From assembly GCF_900110925.1 (NCBI RefSeq), contig NZ_FOFP01000001.1:372001-436000 (forward strand): 64,000 nt of DNA, read 5' to 3'. This stretch comes from Pseudomonas cuatrocienegasensis (GTDB taxonomy: Bacteria > Pseudomonadota > Gammaproteobacteria > Pseudomonadales > Pseudomonadaceae). The notes beneath the pieces were generated by a model. It made no database searches. It was not told where the DNA came from and saw only the letters and a list, made by a program, of their open reading frames with translations. The position numbers and the translations under genes are program-made. The stretch's first letter is position 1. The number at the start of each line of letters is the position of its first letter. Below, one piece after another: positions 34,566 to 43,249 of this stretch.

Positions 34566-34988
34566 ATGGAACAGCTCTCTTACCTGGCAATCGACCATAT
34601 TGCGTATGCCACCCGGTCCGCGGAGAAAACCGCGGCGTTCTTCACGGCCCTGGGGTTCGAGGTGCTGTTCCACAAACAACCGATCGACAACTTTGGCGTG
34701 CTGATCACCAAACTACGCTCGCCGGCGGGGGAAATCGTTGAAGTGGTCGAGCCCTGTCGCCCCGACAGCGTGGTCAGCCGGTTGCTGTTGAATGTGGAGG
34801 CATGTGTTTATCACGTGGCCTTCAGGGTCGGCGATATGCAGGTCACCCAAGCGTCCCTGGCGAATATCGGCGGCGTCACGGTGACCACGCCCATGACCAT
34901 TCCGTACCCGGCCACCGCGGAGCATCGCGCGCTGACCACCTCCCACATGTTCCACCCGGCGGTGGGCCTGTTCGAGATCACCGGTTAA
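34566..34988 (+). CDS. VOC-family enzyme, CmaC-like cyclopropane former
   Basis: A 140-residue vicinal-oxygen-chelate (glyoxalase fold) protein. Both beta-alpha-beta-beta-beta halves are present, with metal ligand candidates His11 (IDHIAYA), Glu59 (EIVEVVEP), His83 (CVYHVAFRV) and Glu137 (LFEITG). In coronamic acid synthesis the Zn-dependent VOC enzyme CmaC removes the alpha proton and displaces gamma chloride to close a cyclopropane. The gene follows the halogenase directly, the expected place. ATG at 34566 has GAGGG upstream; an in-frame TTG six bases earlier is rejected. Confidence 0.85.
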   Translation: MEQLSYLAIDHIAYATRSAEKTAAFFTALGFEVLFHKQPIDNFGVLITKLRSPAGEIVEVVEPCRPDSVVSRLLLNVEACVYHVAFRVGDMQVTQASLANIGGVTVTTPMTIPYPATAEHRALTTSHMFHPAVGLFEITG

Positions 34989-34997
34989 GGAGCCGCC

Positions 34998-35759
34998 ATG
35001 GTTGACACTCTTGTGGCGCCACCGCGCTGGCTTGCACCGCTGGCCGGCGCCCTCGCGAACGCCGGTCGCCTGCTGCTGTGTTTCCCCTACGGAGGGGGCG
35101 GCACCTCTGCGTTCAATGACTTGAGCCGGCTGGCTGATGTCGGTGTTGCGACATGGGCCGTAAAACTGCCCGGGCGCGAGGACCGTGGCCTGGAAGCGCC
35201 GGCCACGCGGGTCGAGCCCCTTATCGAGGCCATCATCGATGAATTGCAAGGCGTGAACGTACCGTATGCGTTTTACGGCCACAGTTTCGGCGCCGGGCTG
35301 GCCCTGGAGGTAGCACACGCACTGGCCGAACGCGACCAGACGTTGCCGACGAAGTTGATCCTGTCCGGGCGCATGCCCCCCCATGTCGGCTACTCGCCGC
35401 TGCTGGGTGCGATGGACGACCACCAACTGTGGCAGCACGTTTGCTCAGAGAGCCCATTGCCGCTGCCGCCGGACGCTTCGTGTAGTTTCGCCCGCCACGT
35501 CCTGGGCAAGCTCAAGGCCGACCTGGTACTCAACGGGCAGCTCACCTATCGCTTTATCCGCCCGTTGCCAGTGCCCCTATACATTCTTAATGGCCGGGAC
35601 GACCCGTTGCTCGAACCACAACGCCTAGACGAATGGCAACGCTATACCAGCGCCCGCTTCCATAGCCAATGTGTGCCCGGCGGGCATTTCTTTTTCAGCA
35701 GCGATTTTCAGCGTTTGTACTCGCCCCTTTTAACCACCCTCGATGAACAAGGCAGCTAA
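34998..35759 (+). CDS. Type II thioesterase, CmaT-like
   Basis: 253 residues of the GrsT/RifR thioesterase family: LLCFPYGGGGTSAF, VKLPGREDRG, the nucleophile GHSFGAGLALE, and GRDDPL and GGHFFF for acid and base. It would release the finished amino acid from the carrier protein or clear misloaded groups. In the coronamic acid pathway CmaT does the release. Nine bases separate it from the VOC gene and five from the next. Confidence 0.9.
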   Translation: MVDTLVAPPRWLAPLAGALANAGRLLLCFPYGGGGTSAFNDLSRLADVGVATWAVKLPGREDRGLEAPATRVEPLIEAIIDELQGVNVPYAFYGHSFGAGLALEVAHALAERDQTLPTKLILSGRMPPHVGYSPLLGAMDDHQLWQHVCSESPLPLPPDASCSFARHVLGKLKADLVLNGQLTYRFIRPLPVPLYILNGRDDPLLEPQRLDEWQRYTSARFHSQCVPGGHFFFSSDFQRLYSPLLTTLDEQGS

Positions 35760-35764
35760 GCCGT

Positions 35765-36403
35765 ATGGAACGTGCATTCTGGAACAGCCCTTATCTCTCG
35801 TCTCTGGACGCTCGCGTGCTGAGCATTGAGGGGCGCGATGTGGTGATCAGTCCGACGATTTTCTTCGCCGAATCGGGCGGCCAGGAATCGGATCAGGGCC
35901 GCATCAACCGGATCGAAGTCAGCCAGGCCACGGTTGCTGATGAGCGCATAATCTACCGCTTGGCCGAGGAGCCGGACTTTGCCGTAGGTGACTTGGTCAG
36001 CGTGGAGATCGACTGGCCTCGCCGGTATGCGCTGATGCGCCTGCATTTCGCGGCCGAAATTGTCCTGGAGTTGTTCTACAAGAAATTCCCCGCCCTAGAA
36101 AAAATCGGCGCGCACATCAGCCAGAGCAAGGCGAGGATCGACTTCGCTCTAGAGGGCAATATCAGCCAGTACTTCCCCGAAATTCTGCAGGACGTCGAGC
36201 AACTGGTGACTGCCGACCTGCCGATTGAAAGTCGCTTTATCGATGCCGAGTGCTTGCGCCGTTGCTGGTACATCGAGGGGTTTTCAGAGGTTCCGTGTGG
36301 CGGCACACACCTGCGCACCACAGGCGAGGTCGGGCGTATTCGCCTCAAGCGCAACAATATTGGCGCGCACAAAGAACGCGTCGAAATCTACCTGGTGGAT
36401 TGA
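35765..36403 (+). CDS. AlaX-like tRNA-editing-domain protein
   Basis: A 212-residue protein related to the editing domain of alanyl-tRNA synthetase and free AlaX proteins. Evidence is the N-terminal FFAESGGQESDQG motif and the C-terminal CGGTHLRTTGEVG, which gives the CxxxH half of the metal site. The other half should be HxxxH; here it reads HFAAE, so one His is Glu. It could remove a non-protein amino acid from tRNA as self-protection, or be a hydrolase reused in the pathway. CmaL, needed for allo-isoleucine supply in P. syringae, is a DUF1330 protein and not related to this one. Confidence 0.8.
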   Translation: MERAFWNSPYLSSLDARVLSIEGRDVVISPTIFFAESGGQESDQGRINRIEVSQATVADERIIYRLAEEPDFAVGDLVSVEIDWPRRYALMRLHFAAEIVLELFYKKFPALEKIGAHISQSKARIDFALEGNISQYFPEILQDVEQLVTADLPIESRFIDAECLRRCWYIEGFSEVPCGGTHLRTTGEVGRIRLKRNNIGAHKERVEIYLVD

Positions 36404-36435
36404 CCGCCCCGCGGCGGTTTCAGGAGACAACCATC

Positions 36436-37029
36436 ATGCTCAACGTCATGTCTGCACTTGGGTTGCTGCTATTAATGCCGGGGCCGACGAATACGCTGCT
36501 CCTGCGCTCCGGGGTGCTCAGCGGTTTCCGGCGGGCCTGGCCCTTGAGCTTGTTGGAGTGACTGGTCTACCTGCTGCAGATTTCGTTCTGGGGCTACCTG
36601 CTCAGCCATATCGGTGACAGTGCGCCCTGGTGCATGAAACTGGTGCAACTGGCGTCGGTTGCTAATCTGATCAAGACTTCATACCGGCTCTGGCGCCACC
36701 CCGCCGCCCGAGGCGCGGGTCTTGCGGCTGCTTTTTTTTTGCTGACCCTGATCAATCCCAAGGGGTTGCTGGTGGTCTCGTTCATCGTACCGGTGCAGAC
36801 GTTTACGGATCTCACGCTGTACCTGAATTTCAGCGTGCAGTTTTGCGTGGTAGTGATCCCGGTAGGGTGCTCCTGGGTGCTGTTCGGGGCGCGGATCAAA
36901 CACAGTGGGCATGCCTGGCTGACACCACTGAATATCAACCGCACAGCCTCTGCGATCATATGCTGCTTCGCGGTGGCGATCCTTTCCCGATTGACGGACT
37001 CCTTGATCAAAGTCAGCGCGACCCTTTAG
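36436..37029 (+). pseudogene. LysE-family exporter, CmaU-like, broken by an in-frame stop
   Basis: The frame begins MLNVMSALGLLLLMPGPTNT, the LysE/RhtB N-terminal signature, after an AGGAGA. Codon 42 is TGA (36559-36561), and the same frame then continues in LysE-like fashion (LVYLLQISFWGYLL, LTLINPKGLLVVSF) to TAG at 37027. A single base change, or a sequencing error, separates it from an intact gene of 197 residues. In P. syringae the LysE-type gene cmaU ends the cma operon in the same way. Confidence 0.75.
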
Positions 37030-37504
37030 GGAACCTCCAAAAAACTATCCGCACCGTTAAAATCTGAGCCTACTCAAACCACAGGACTTTCCGCCCATGT
37101 TTAGCCTATTGCCGACCAGGGACGCGAAGTGAAACTTGACAGCCTGGGCCCAGTTGTCGGTGCTGAACAAACATGTCGACTTCAGCCTCATGGCCGCGGA
37201 AATCGACCGCTGGGTACCTCGCTCGAGTCGTTCCAAAGGCAGTAGGTCTCCCTACCTGACGAACTCATGACGCGCCTGCTTGGTATTGCAGCAGTTATTC
37301 AACCTGTCCGACGAACAGATGGAGTTCCAGCTACAAGTAACAGCAGGGCATCAATGAATGATGCTAAGAGAGATAGCGTGGGGAGTTTTAAAAGGTCCTC
37401 AAGACCATGGTTGTAGTCTGGTAAGACCATGGTCGAATGGCTCAACGGCGGGGGGAGGGCTACAAAAGACGGCATAAAAAACAACTAGCCGTCGAGGTAA
37501 TTAC
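37030..37504. mobile_element. IS5-type transposase remnant and acsA upstream region
   Basis: From 37097 to about 37355 the + strand reads, across one frameshift and two stops, as a transposase N-terminus: KLDSLG, VLNKHVDFSLMAAEIDR, RSSRSKGSRSPY and LVLQQLFNLSDEQMEFQL, the pattern of IS5-family proteins. The 3' part and a clear right end are missing. GGAACCTCCAAAAAACTAT at 37030 may be the left end of the element. The rest up to 37504 should hold the acsA promoter and includes a repeated GACCATGGT (about 37403 and 37426). Confidence 0.65.
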
Positions 37505-39460
37505 ATGAGTGCTGAGTCCCTGTTCCCCGTGCGCCCCGAGGTGGCAGCCACCACCTTGACCGATGAGGCCACCTACAAGGCCATGTACCAGCAATCGGTG
37601 ATCAACCCGGATGGTTTCTGGCGCGAGCAGGCCCAACGTCTGGACTGGATCAAGCCTTTTACCAAGGTTAAGCAGACCTCTTTCGATGACCACCACGTGG
37701 ACATCAAGTGGTTCGCCGATGGCACCCTCAACGTCTCCTACAACTGCCTGGACCGTCACCTGGAAGAGCGCGGTGATCAGGTGGCGATCATCTGGGAAGG
37801 CGACGACCCCTCCGAACACAAGAACATCACCTACCGCGAACTGCACGAGCAAGTGTGCAAGCTGGCCAATGCCCTGCGTGGCCAGGATGTGCACCGTGGC
37901 GACGTGGTGACCATCTACATGCCGATGATCCCGGAAGCCGTGGTGGCCATGCTGGCCTGTACCCGCATCGGCGCGATCCACTCGGTGGTGTTCGGTGGCT
38001 TCTCGCCCGAAGCCCTGGCCGGTCGCATCATCGACTGCAAATCCAAGGTGGTGATCACCGCCGATGAAGGCTTGCGCGGCGGCAAGAAAACCCCGCTCAA
38101 GGCCAACGTCGACGACGCCCTGACCAACCCGGAAACCGCGAGCATCCAGAAGGTCATCGTGTGCAAGCGCACCGGTAGCCCGATCAAGTGGAACCAGCAC
38201 CGCGATATCTGGTACGAAGACCTGATGGCCGTGGCCTCGAGCCACTGCGCACCGAAAGAAATGGGCGCTGAAGAAGCGCTGTTTATCCTCTACACCTCCG
38301 GCTCCACCGGCAAACCGAAGGGCGTGCAGCACACCACTGGCGGCTACCTGCTGTATGCCGCGCTGACCCATGAGCGAGTGTTCGACTACAAGCCGGGTGA
38401 TGTCTACTGGTGCACCGCCGACGTGGGCTGGGTTACTGGCCACAGCTATATCGTCTATGGCCCGCTGGCCAATGGCGCGACCACGCTGCTGTTCGAGGGT
38501 GTGCCGAACTACCCGGATATCACCCGGGTGTCGAAGATCGTCGACAAGCACAAGGTCAATATCCTTTACACCGCACCGACCGCGATCCGCGCCATGATGG
38601 CCCAGGGCACGGCTGCCGTAGAGGGTGCCGATGGCTCCAGTCTGCGCCTGCTCGGCTCGGTGGGTGAGCCGATCAACCCGGAAGCCTGGAACTGGTATTA
38701 CAAAACCGTTGGCCAGGAGCGTTGCCCGATCGTCGACACCTGGTGGCAGACCGAAACCGGCGGCATCCTGATCAGCCCGCTGCCGGGCGCCACGGCGCTC
38801 AAGCCCGGTTCGGCGACGCGGCCGTTCTTCGGCGTGCAGCCAGCCCTGGTGGATAACCTGGGCAACCTGATCGACGGCGCCGCCGAAGGCAACCTGGTGA
38901 TCATCGACTCCTGGCCGGGTCAGGCGCGTACCCTGTTCGGCGACCATGACCGCTTCGTCGACACCTACTTCAAGACCTTCCGCGGCATGTACTTCACCGG
39001 TGACGGCGCGCGCCGTGACGAGGATGGCTACTACTGGATTACCGGCCGGGTCGACGACGTGCTCAACGTTTCCGGCCACCGCATGGGCACCGCCGAAATC
39101 GAGAGCGCCATGGTCGCGCACCCGAAAGTCGCCGAAGCTGCAGTTGTGGGCGTGCCTCACGACATCAAGGGGCAGGGCATTTATGTCTATGTCACCCTCA
39201 ACGGTGGTGAAGAGCCGTCCGAGCAACTGCGTCAGGAGTTGAAGAACTGGGTACGCAAGGAAATCGGCCCGATTGCCTCGCCGGACGTGATTCAGTGGGC
39301 CCCAGGTCTGCCGAAAACCCGCTCGGGCAAGATCATGCGGCGCATCCTGCGCAAGATCGCCACTGCTGAGTACGATTCCCTCGGTGATATCTCCACCCTG
39401 GCTGATCCGGGCGTGGTGCAACACCTGATCGACACCCACCGCAGCATGCAGGCTGCTTAA
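37505..39460 (+). CDS. acsA: Acetyl-CoA synthetase AcsA
   Basis: 651 residues, the standard length. It makes acetyl-CoA from acetate, ATP and CoA by way of acetyl-AMP. Motifs: [12 protein letters not shown] for ATP binding, [30 protein letters not shown], and the C-terminal TRSGKIMRR whose Lys is the usual acetylation site. A GAGGTAATTAC element precedes the ATG. In P. aeruginosa acsA also lies just before aotJ, so this gene marks the return to the ancestral order after the inserted block. Confidence 0.96.
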   Translation: MSAESLFPVRPEVAATTLTDEATYKAMYQQSVINPDGFWREQAQRLDWIKPFTKVKQTSFDDHHVDIKWFADGTLNVSYNCLDRHLEERGDQVAIIWEGDDPSEHKNITYRELHEQVCKLANALRGQDVHRGDVVTIYMPMIPEAVVAMLACTRIGAIHSVVFGGFSPEALAGRIIDCKSKVVITADEGLRGGKKTPLKANVDDALTNPETASIQKVIVCKRTGSPIKWNQHRDIWYEDLMAVASSHCAPKEMGAEEALFILYTSGSTGKPKGVQHTTGGYLLYAALTHERVFDYKPGDVYWCTADVGWVTGHSYIVYGPLANGATTLLFEGVPNYPDITRVSKIVDKHKVNILYTAPTAIRAMMAQGTAAVEGADGSSLRLLGSVGEPINPEAWNWYYKTVGQERCPIVDTWWQTETGGILISPLPGATALKPGSATRPFFGVQPALVDNLGNLIDGAAEGNLVIIDSWPGQARTLFGDHDRFVDTYFKTFRGMYFTGDGARRDEDGYYWITGRVDDVLNVSGHRMGTAEIESAMVAHPKVAEAAVVGVPHDIKGQGIYVYVTLNGGEEPSEQLRQELKNWVRKEIGPIASPDVIQWAPGLPKTRSGKIMRRILRKIATAEYDSLGDISTLADPGVVQHLIDTHRSMQAA

Positions 39461-39477
39461 ACAACCCGCTGGAAGAG

Positions 39478-39514
39478 CGCCCCGTCCGGTTAACACCGGG
39501 CGGGGCGTTGTGTT
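39478..39514 (+). terminator. Probable terminator of acsA
   Basis: CGCCCCGTCCGGT and ACCGGGCGGGGCG pair over 13 positions (one T-G wobble) around a TAAC loop; the following T-run is weak (TTGTGTTT). Confidence 0.7.
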
Positions 39515-39848
39515 TGGCGATGTCTGAGTTTGTGTTGCGTTCAGGTGCTGGGCTTAACGGTGGAGCCGTAGGATGCGCCGTGCGCACCAGCGCACCCTGC
39601 AGAACGCACCCTGCGTAGCCAAACTTGCGGTAACGCCTGTGCATGCGTCTGGGGCGTAGGGGAACGAATGAGTGCGTCATGACGCCGGTAATTGCTGCGC
39701 CTGCCTCTGGGTGCCTTGGTTTGCGGGCCTGGTGCCGGTGGGTGCGAAACTTGCTTAAGTTACGGGTTAATCCGCTTTTATGCAGACGCACTTTGCTCTC
39801 TGCTTGTCAATAGCTCCCGCTAGGGGCTCCCGATGTTCTGTAACTACT

Positions 39849-39891
39849 TGTCGCATTAAAGAAATATCGACATCCAGCCTGTCGCTAGAAT
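39849..39891. promoter_or_regulatory. Candidate ArgR half-sites and -10 element before aotJ
   Basis: TGTCGC occurs at 39849-39854, followed seven bases later by AA as in the Pseudomonas ArgR half-site TGTCGC-N7/8-AA, and again at 39880-39885 next to TAGAAT, a fair -10 box. The two are 31 bp apart, ten more than I expect for a standard ArgR tandem. Confidence 0.45.
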
Positions 39892-40025
39892 GCCGCACAC
39901 TCAGCAGTGCCCCCCGTTTGCGTTCGCAACCCTGCATGGATGCCGACGTTCTCTACCTTTTATGTATGCTGGCCGCGTATTCCCACCATGGCGCGCCAGC
40001 CATCCCTATTTCAAGGAGTCATACG

Positions 40026-40805
40026 ATGAAGAAGATCCTGCTTCTCGGCGCCCTGGCGCTGTCCGCGTTCGCCCCGCTGGCCATGGCCGATGATGCCAAG
40101 CCGCTGCGCATCGGCATCGAGGCTGCCTACCCACCGTTCGCCTTCAAGACGCCGGATGGCGCCATCACCGGCTTCGACTACGACATCGGCAATGCGCTGT
40201 GCGCAGAAATGCAGGTCAAGTGCCAGTGGATCGAGCAAGAGTTCGACGGCCTGATCCCGGCCCTCAAAGTGCGCAAGTTCGACGCCGTGCTGTCGTCGAT
40301 GTCGATCACCGAAGACCGCAAGAAGGCGGTGGACTTCACCGGCAAGTACTACGCCACTCCGGCCAAGCTGGCGATGAAGGCCGGTACCGTTCTCAACGAC
40401 CCGATTAGCGACCTCAAGGGCAAGCGCATCGGCGTGCAGCGCTCGTCGGTGTATGACCGTTACGCCACTGATGTCTTCGCCCCGGCGGGTGCCGAGGTGG
40501 TGCGCTATGGTTCGCAGAACGAGGTGTTCCTCGACCTGCAAGCCGGGCGCCTGGACGCGACCCTGGCCGACTCGGTGAACATCGATGACGGCTTCCTCAA
40601 GACCGACGCTGGTAAAGCCTTTGCCTTCGCCGGCCCCGACTTCACCGACGTGAAGTACTTTGGCGAAGGCCAGGGCATTGCCGTGCGCAAGGGCGATAAA
40701 GCCCTGGCCGACAAGTTCAGCGCCGCCATCCTGGCAATTCGCGCGAACGGCACATACAAGGACGTGCAGGACAAGTACTTCGATTTCGACGTGTACGGCG
40801 AATAA
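40026..40805 (+). CDS. aotJ: Arginine/ornithine ABC transporter binding protein AotJ
   Basis: A periplasmic binding protein of 259 residues with signal peptide [21 protein letters not shown]. The fold motif [18 protein letters not shown] and [11 protein letters not shown] identify the polar amino acid family (HisJ/AotJ). ATG at 40026 is preceded by AAGGAGTCATACG. It heads the aotJQMP-argR operon. Substrates should be arginine and ornithine, by synteny and family. Confidence 0.92.
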   Translation: MKKILLLGALALSAFAPLAMADDAKPLRIGIEAAYPPFAFKTPDGAITGFDYDIGNALCAEMQVKCQWIEQEFDGLIPALKVRKFDAVLSSMSITEDRKKAVDFTGKYYATPAKLAMKAGTVLNDPISDLKGKRIGVQRSSVYDRYATDVFAPAGAEVVRYGSQNEVFLDLQAGRLDATLADSVNIDDGFLKTDAGKAFAFAGPDFTDVKYFGEGQGIAVRKGDKALADKFSAAILAIRANGTYKDVQDKYFDFDVYGE

Positions 40806-40902
40806 TCACTGCAGTTGAACGTGGCGCACACCCGGCAGCGGGCGTGCGCCATCTTTCGTTTTGTTCAAGGCGTCGCGCACGCCTGCATGAGGTAACCGGA
40901 GC

Positions 40903-41592
40903 ATGCTCCACGGCTACGGCTCGACCATTCTCGACGGTGCCTGGCTGACCCTGACCCTGGCGCTGACCTCGATGGCGGTGGCCATCGTCCTGGGTCTGTT
41001 GGGTGCAGCCTTTCGCCTGTCGCCGATCAAATGGCTGGCACTGCTGGGTGAAACCTATGCCACGGTGATCCGTGGTATTCCCGACCTGGTGCTGATCCTG
41101 CTGATCTTCTATGGCGGTCAGGATCTGGTGAACCGCGTGGCGCCGCTGCTCGGGCATGACGAGTACATCGACATCAATCCCTTCGTCGCCGGCGTATTCA
41201 CCATGGGCTTTATCTTTGGTGCCTACCTGTCGGAGACCTTCCGTGGCGCCTTTATGGCCATTCCCAAGGGCCAGGCCGAGGCGGGCATGGCTTACGGCAT
41301 GAGCGGGCCGCGGGTGTTCTTCCGCATTCTGGTGCCACAGATGATCCGCTTTGCTATCCCCGGTTTCACCAACAATTGGCTGGTGCTGACCAAGGCCACC
41401 GCGCTGATTTCCCTGGTGGGGCTGCAGGACATGATGTTCAAGGCCAAGAGCGCCGCCGATGCGACCCGCGAACCCTTCACCTTTTACCTGGCCGTGGCAG
41501 CGCTGTACCTGGTGCTGACCAGCGTCTCGCTGCTGGCGTTGCGCTTCCTCGAGAAGCGCTATTCGGTCGGCAGCAAGGCGGCCGAGCTGTGA
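40903..41592 (+). CDS. aotQ: Arginine/ornithine ABC transporter permease AotQ
   Basis: 229 residues, inner-membrane permease of the HisQ family. After the N-terminal GSTILDGAWLTLTLALTS segment it has the EAA loop GQAEAGMAYGMSGPRVFFRI that contacts the ATPase. A GGAGC precedes ATG. Together with AotM it forms the translocation pore. Confidence 0.92.
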   Translation: MLHGYGSTILDGAWLTLTLALTSMAVAIVLGLLGAAFRLSPIKWLALLGETYATVIRGIPDLVLILLIFYGGQDLVNRVAPLLGHDEYIDINPFVAGVFTMGFIFGAYLSETFRGAFMAIPKGQAEAGMAYGMSGPRVFFRILVPQMIRFAIPGFTNNWLVLTKATALISLVGLQDMMFKAKSAADATREPFTFYLAVAALYLVLTSVSLLALRFLEKRYSVGSKAAEL

Positions 41593-41605
41593 GGGGAATG
41601 AGCCG

Positions 41606-42304
41606 ATGATGTTCGATTACAACGTGATACTCGACAGCCTGCCGCTGTACTTCGGCGGCGTGCTGGTCACCCTGAAGATTCTGCTGATCGCCCTGGCGTT
41701 TGGCCTGGCCCTGGCCGTGCCGCTGGCACTGATGCGGGTGTCGCGCTCGCCCTGGGTCAACGCGCCCGCCTGGCTGTACACCTATGTGATCCGCGGCACG
41801 CCGATGCTGGTGCAGTTGTTCCTTATCTACTACGGCCTGGCGCAGTTCGAGGCGGTGCGCGAGAGCGTGCTGTGGCCGTACCTGTCCAACGCGACCTTCT
41901 GCGCCTGCCTGGCGTTCGCCATCAACACCAGTGCCTACAGCGCCGAGATTCTCGCCGGCAGCCTCAAGGCCACGCCCCCTGGCGAGATCGAAGCGGCCAG
42001 GGCCATGGGCATGTCGCGCGCCACGCTGTACCGGCGCATCCTGCTGCCCTCGGCGTTGCGTCGAGCCCTGCCGCAGTACAGCAATGAAGTGATCATGATG
42101 CTGCACACCACCAGCCTGGCGTCGATTGTTACCCTGATCGACATCACCGGTGCGGCGCGTACCGTCAATGCCCAGTACTACCTGCCGTTCGAGGCTTTCC
42201 TCACGGCCGGGGCGTTTTACCTGATGCTGACGTTCATCCTGGTGCGGCTGTTCAAATATGCCGAGCGCCGCTGGCTGGCTTACCTGGCGCCTCGGCGCGG
42301 TTGA
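41606..42304 (+). CDS. aotM: Arginine/ornithine ABC transporter permease AotM
   Basis: 232 residues, second permease (HisM family): YFGGVLVTLKILLIALAFGL, YVIRGTPMLVQLFLIYYGL, and the EAA loop GEIEAARAMGMSRATLYRRI. Thirteen bases follow aotQ. In P. aeruginosa aotO lies between aotM and aotP; here only 66 bp separate them, so aotO is missing. Confidence 0.92.
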   Translation: MMFDYNVILDSLPLYFGGVLVTLKILLIALAFGLALAVPLALMRVSRSPWVNAPAWLYTYVIRGTPMLVQLFLIYYGLAQFEAVRESVLWPYLSNATFCACLAFAINTSAYSAEILAGSLKATPPGEIEAARAMGMSRATLYRRILLPSALRRALPQYSNEVIMMLHTTSLASIVTLIDITGAARTVNAQYYLPFEAFLTAGAFYLMLTFILVRLFKYAERRWLAYLAPRRG

Positions 42305-42370
42305 GCCGCGCCCGCCAGCTTATTTGTCGGGGCCACATGCAGCATGAGTGGCCCCTGGAGAGTGGAAGCG

Positions 42371-43135
42371 ATGTACAAACTTGAAGTGCAGGACCTGCAC
42401 AAGCGTTACGGCGCCAACGAGGTGCTCAAGGGCGTCTCCCTGGCCGCCAAGGCCGGTGACGTGATCAGCCTGATCGGTTCCAGCGGCTCGGGCAAAAGCA
42501 CCTTTCTGCGCTGCATCAACCTGCTCGAGCAGCCGCACAGCGGGCAGATTCTGCTCAATGGCGAAGCGCTCAAGCTGGTGCCGACCAAAGACGGCGCGCT
42601 CAAGGCCGCCGAGCCCAAGCAGTTGCAGCGCATGCGCTCGCGCCTGGCCATGGTGTTCCAGCACTTCAACCTGTGGTCGCACATGAGCGCCCTAGAGAAC
42701 GTCATGGAAGCGCCGGTGCACGTGCTTGGCATGAGCAAGGCCGAGGCCCGTGACAAGGCCGAGCATTACCTGGGCAAGGTCGGCGTGGCGCACCGCAAGG
42801 ATGCCTACCCCGCGCATATGTCGGGTGGCGAGCAGCAGCGCGTGGCGATTGCCCGTGCCCTGGCCATGGAGCCGGAGGTGATGCTGTTCGACGAGCCGAC
42901 GTCGGCGCTCGACCCCGAACTGGTGGGCGAAGTGCTGCGGGTCATGCAGGACCTGGCGCAAGAAGGCCGCACCATGCTGGTGGTCACCCACGAAATGGGC
43001 TTTGCCCGCGAGGTGTCCAACCAGTTGGTGTTCCTGCACAAGGGCGTGGTCGAAGAGCGTGGTAACCCGCGCGAGGTGCTGGCCAACCCGCAGTCCGAGC
43101 GTCTGCAGCAGTTTCTCGCAGGCAGCCTCAAGTAG
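42371..43135 (+). CDS. aotP: Arginine/ornithine ABC transporter ATPase AotP
   Basis: 254 residues, cytoplasmic ATPase of the HisP family. Walker A is GSSGSGKST, the ABC signature MSGGEQQRVAIARAL, Walker B VMLFDEPTSALDPEL, and the switch VTHEMGFAREVS. MYKLEVQDL at 42371 after GTGGAAGCG is the proper start; a longer frame to 42344 is less likely. Confidence 0.94.
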   Translation: MYKLEVQDLHKRYGANEVLKGVSLAAKAGDVISLIGSSGSGKSTFLRCINLLEQPHSGQILLNGEALKLVPTKDGALKAAEPKQLQRMRSRLAMVFQHFNLWSHMSALENVMEAPVHVLGMSKAEARDKAEHYLGKVGVAHRKDAYPAHMSGGEQQRVAIARALAMEPEVMLFDEPTSALDPELVGEVLRVMQDLAQEGRTMLVVTHEMGFAREVSNQLVFLHKGVVEERGNPREVLANPQSERLQQFLAGSLK

Positions 43136-43249
43136 TGTGTCGTAGCCGCGCGGCCTCGGCACAGCGCCAAGGTCCGTGGGCGTGTCGCAGGCCAGCCTGC
43201 ACCATAATAGGGCTTATCGAAATGCCCGCCAGAGCCTAAACTGCCCGCC

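Larger units (their letters stand above)
39461..40025. other. Intergenic region acsA-aotJ
   Basis: 565 bp without a convincing gene. It holds the acsA terminator (39478-39514), a degenerate GTAGGATGCGC repeat (39568-39620) and the aotJ control region with two TGTCGC sites. A long frame that extends aotJ upstream from 39780 is not protein-like. Confidence 0.6.

Noticed and set aside
37460..39496. A 678-codon open frame on the minus strand.
   Set aside because: It lies exactly opposite acsA, has GC-rich shadow composition and no recognisable motif.
39780..40025. N-terminal extension of aotJ.
   Set aside because: A proper signal peptide and ribosome site start at 40026; the upstream part crosses the promoter sites.
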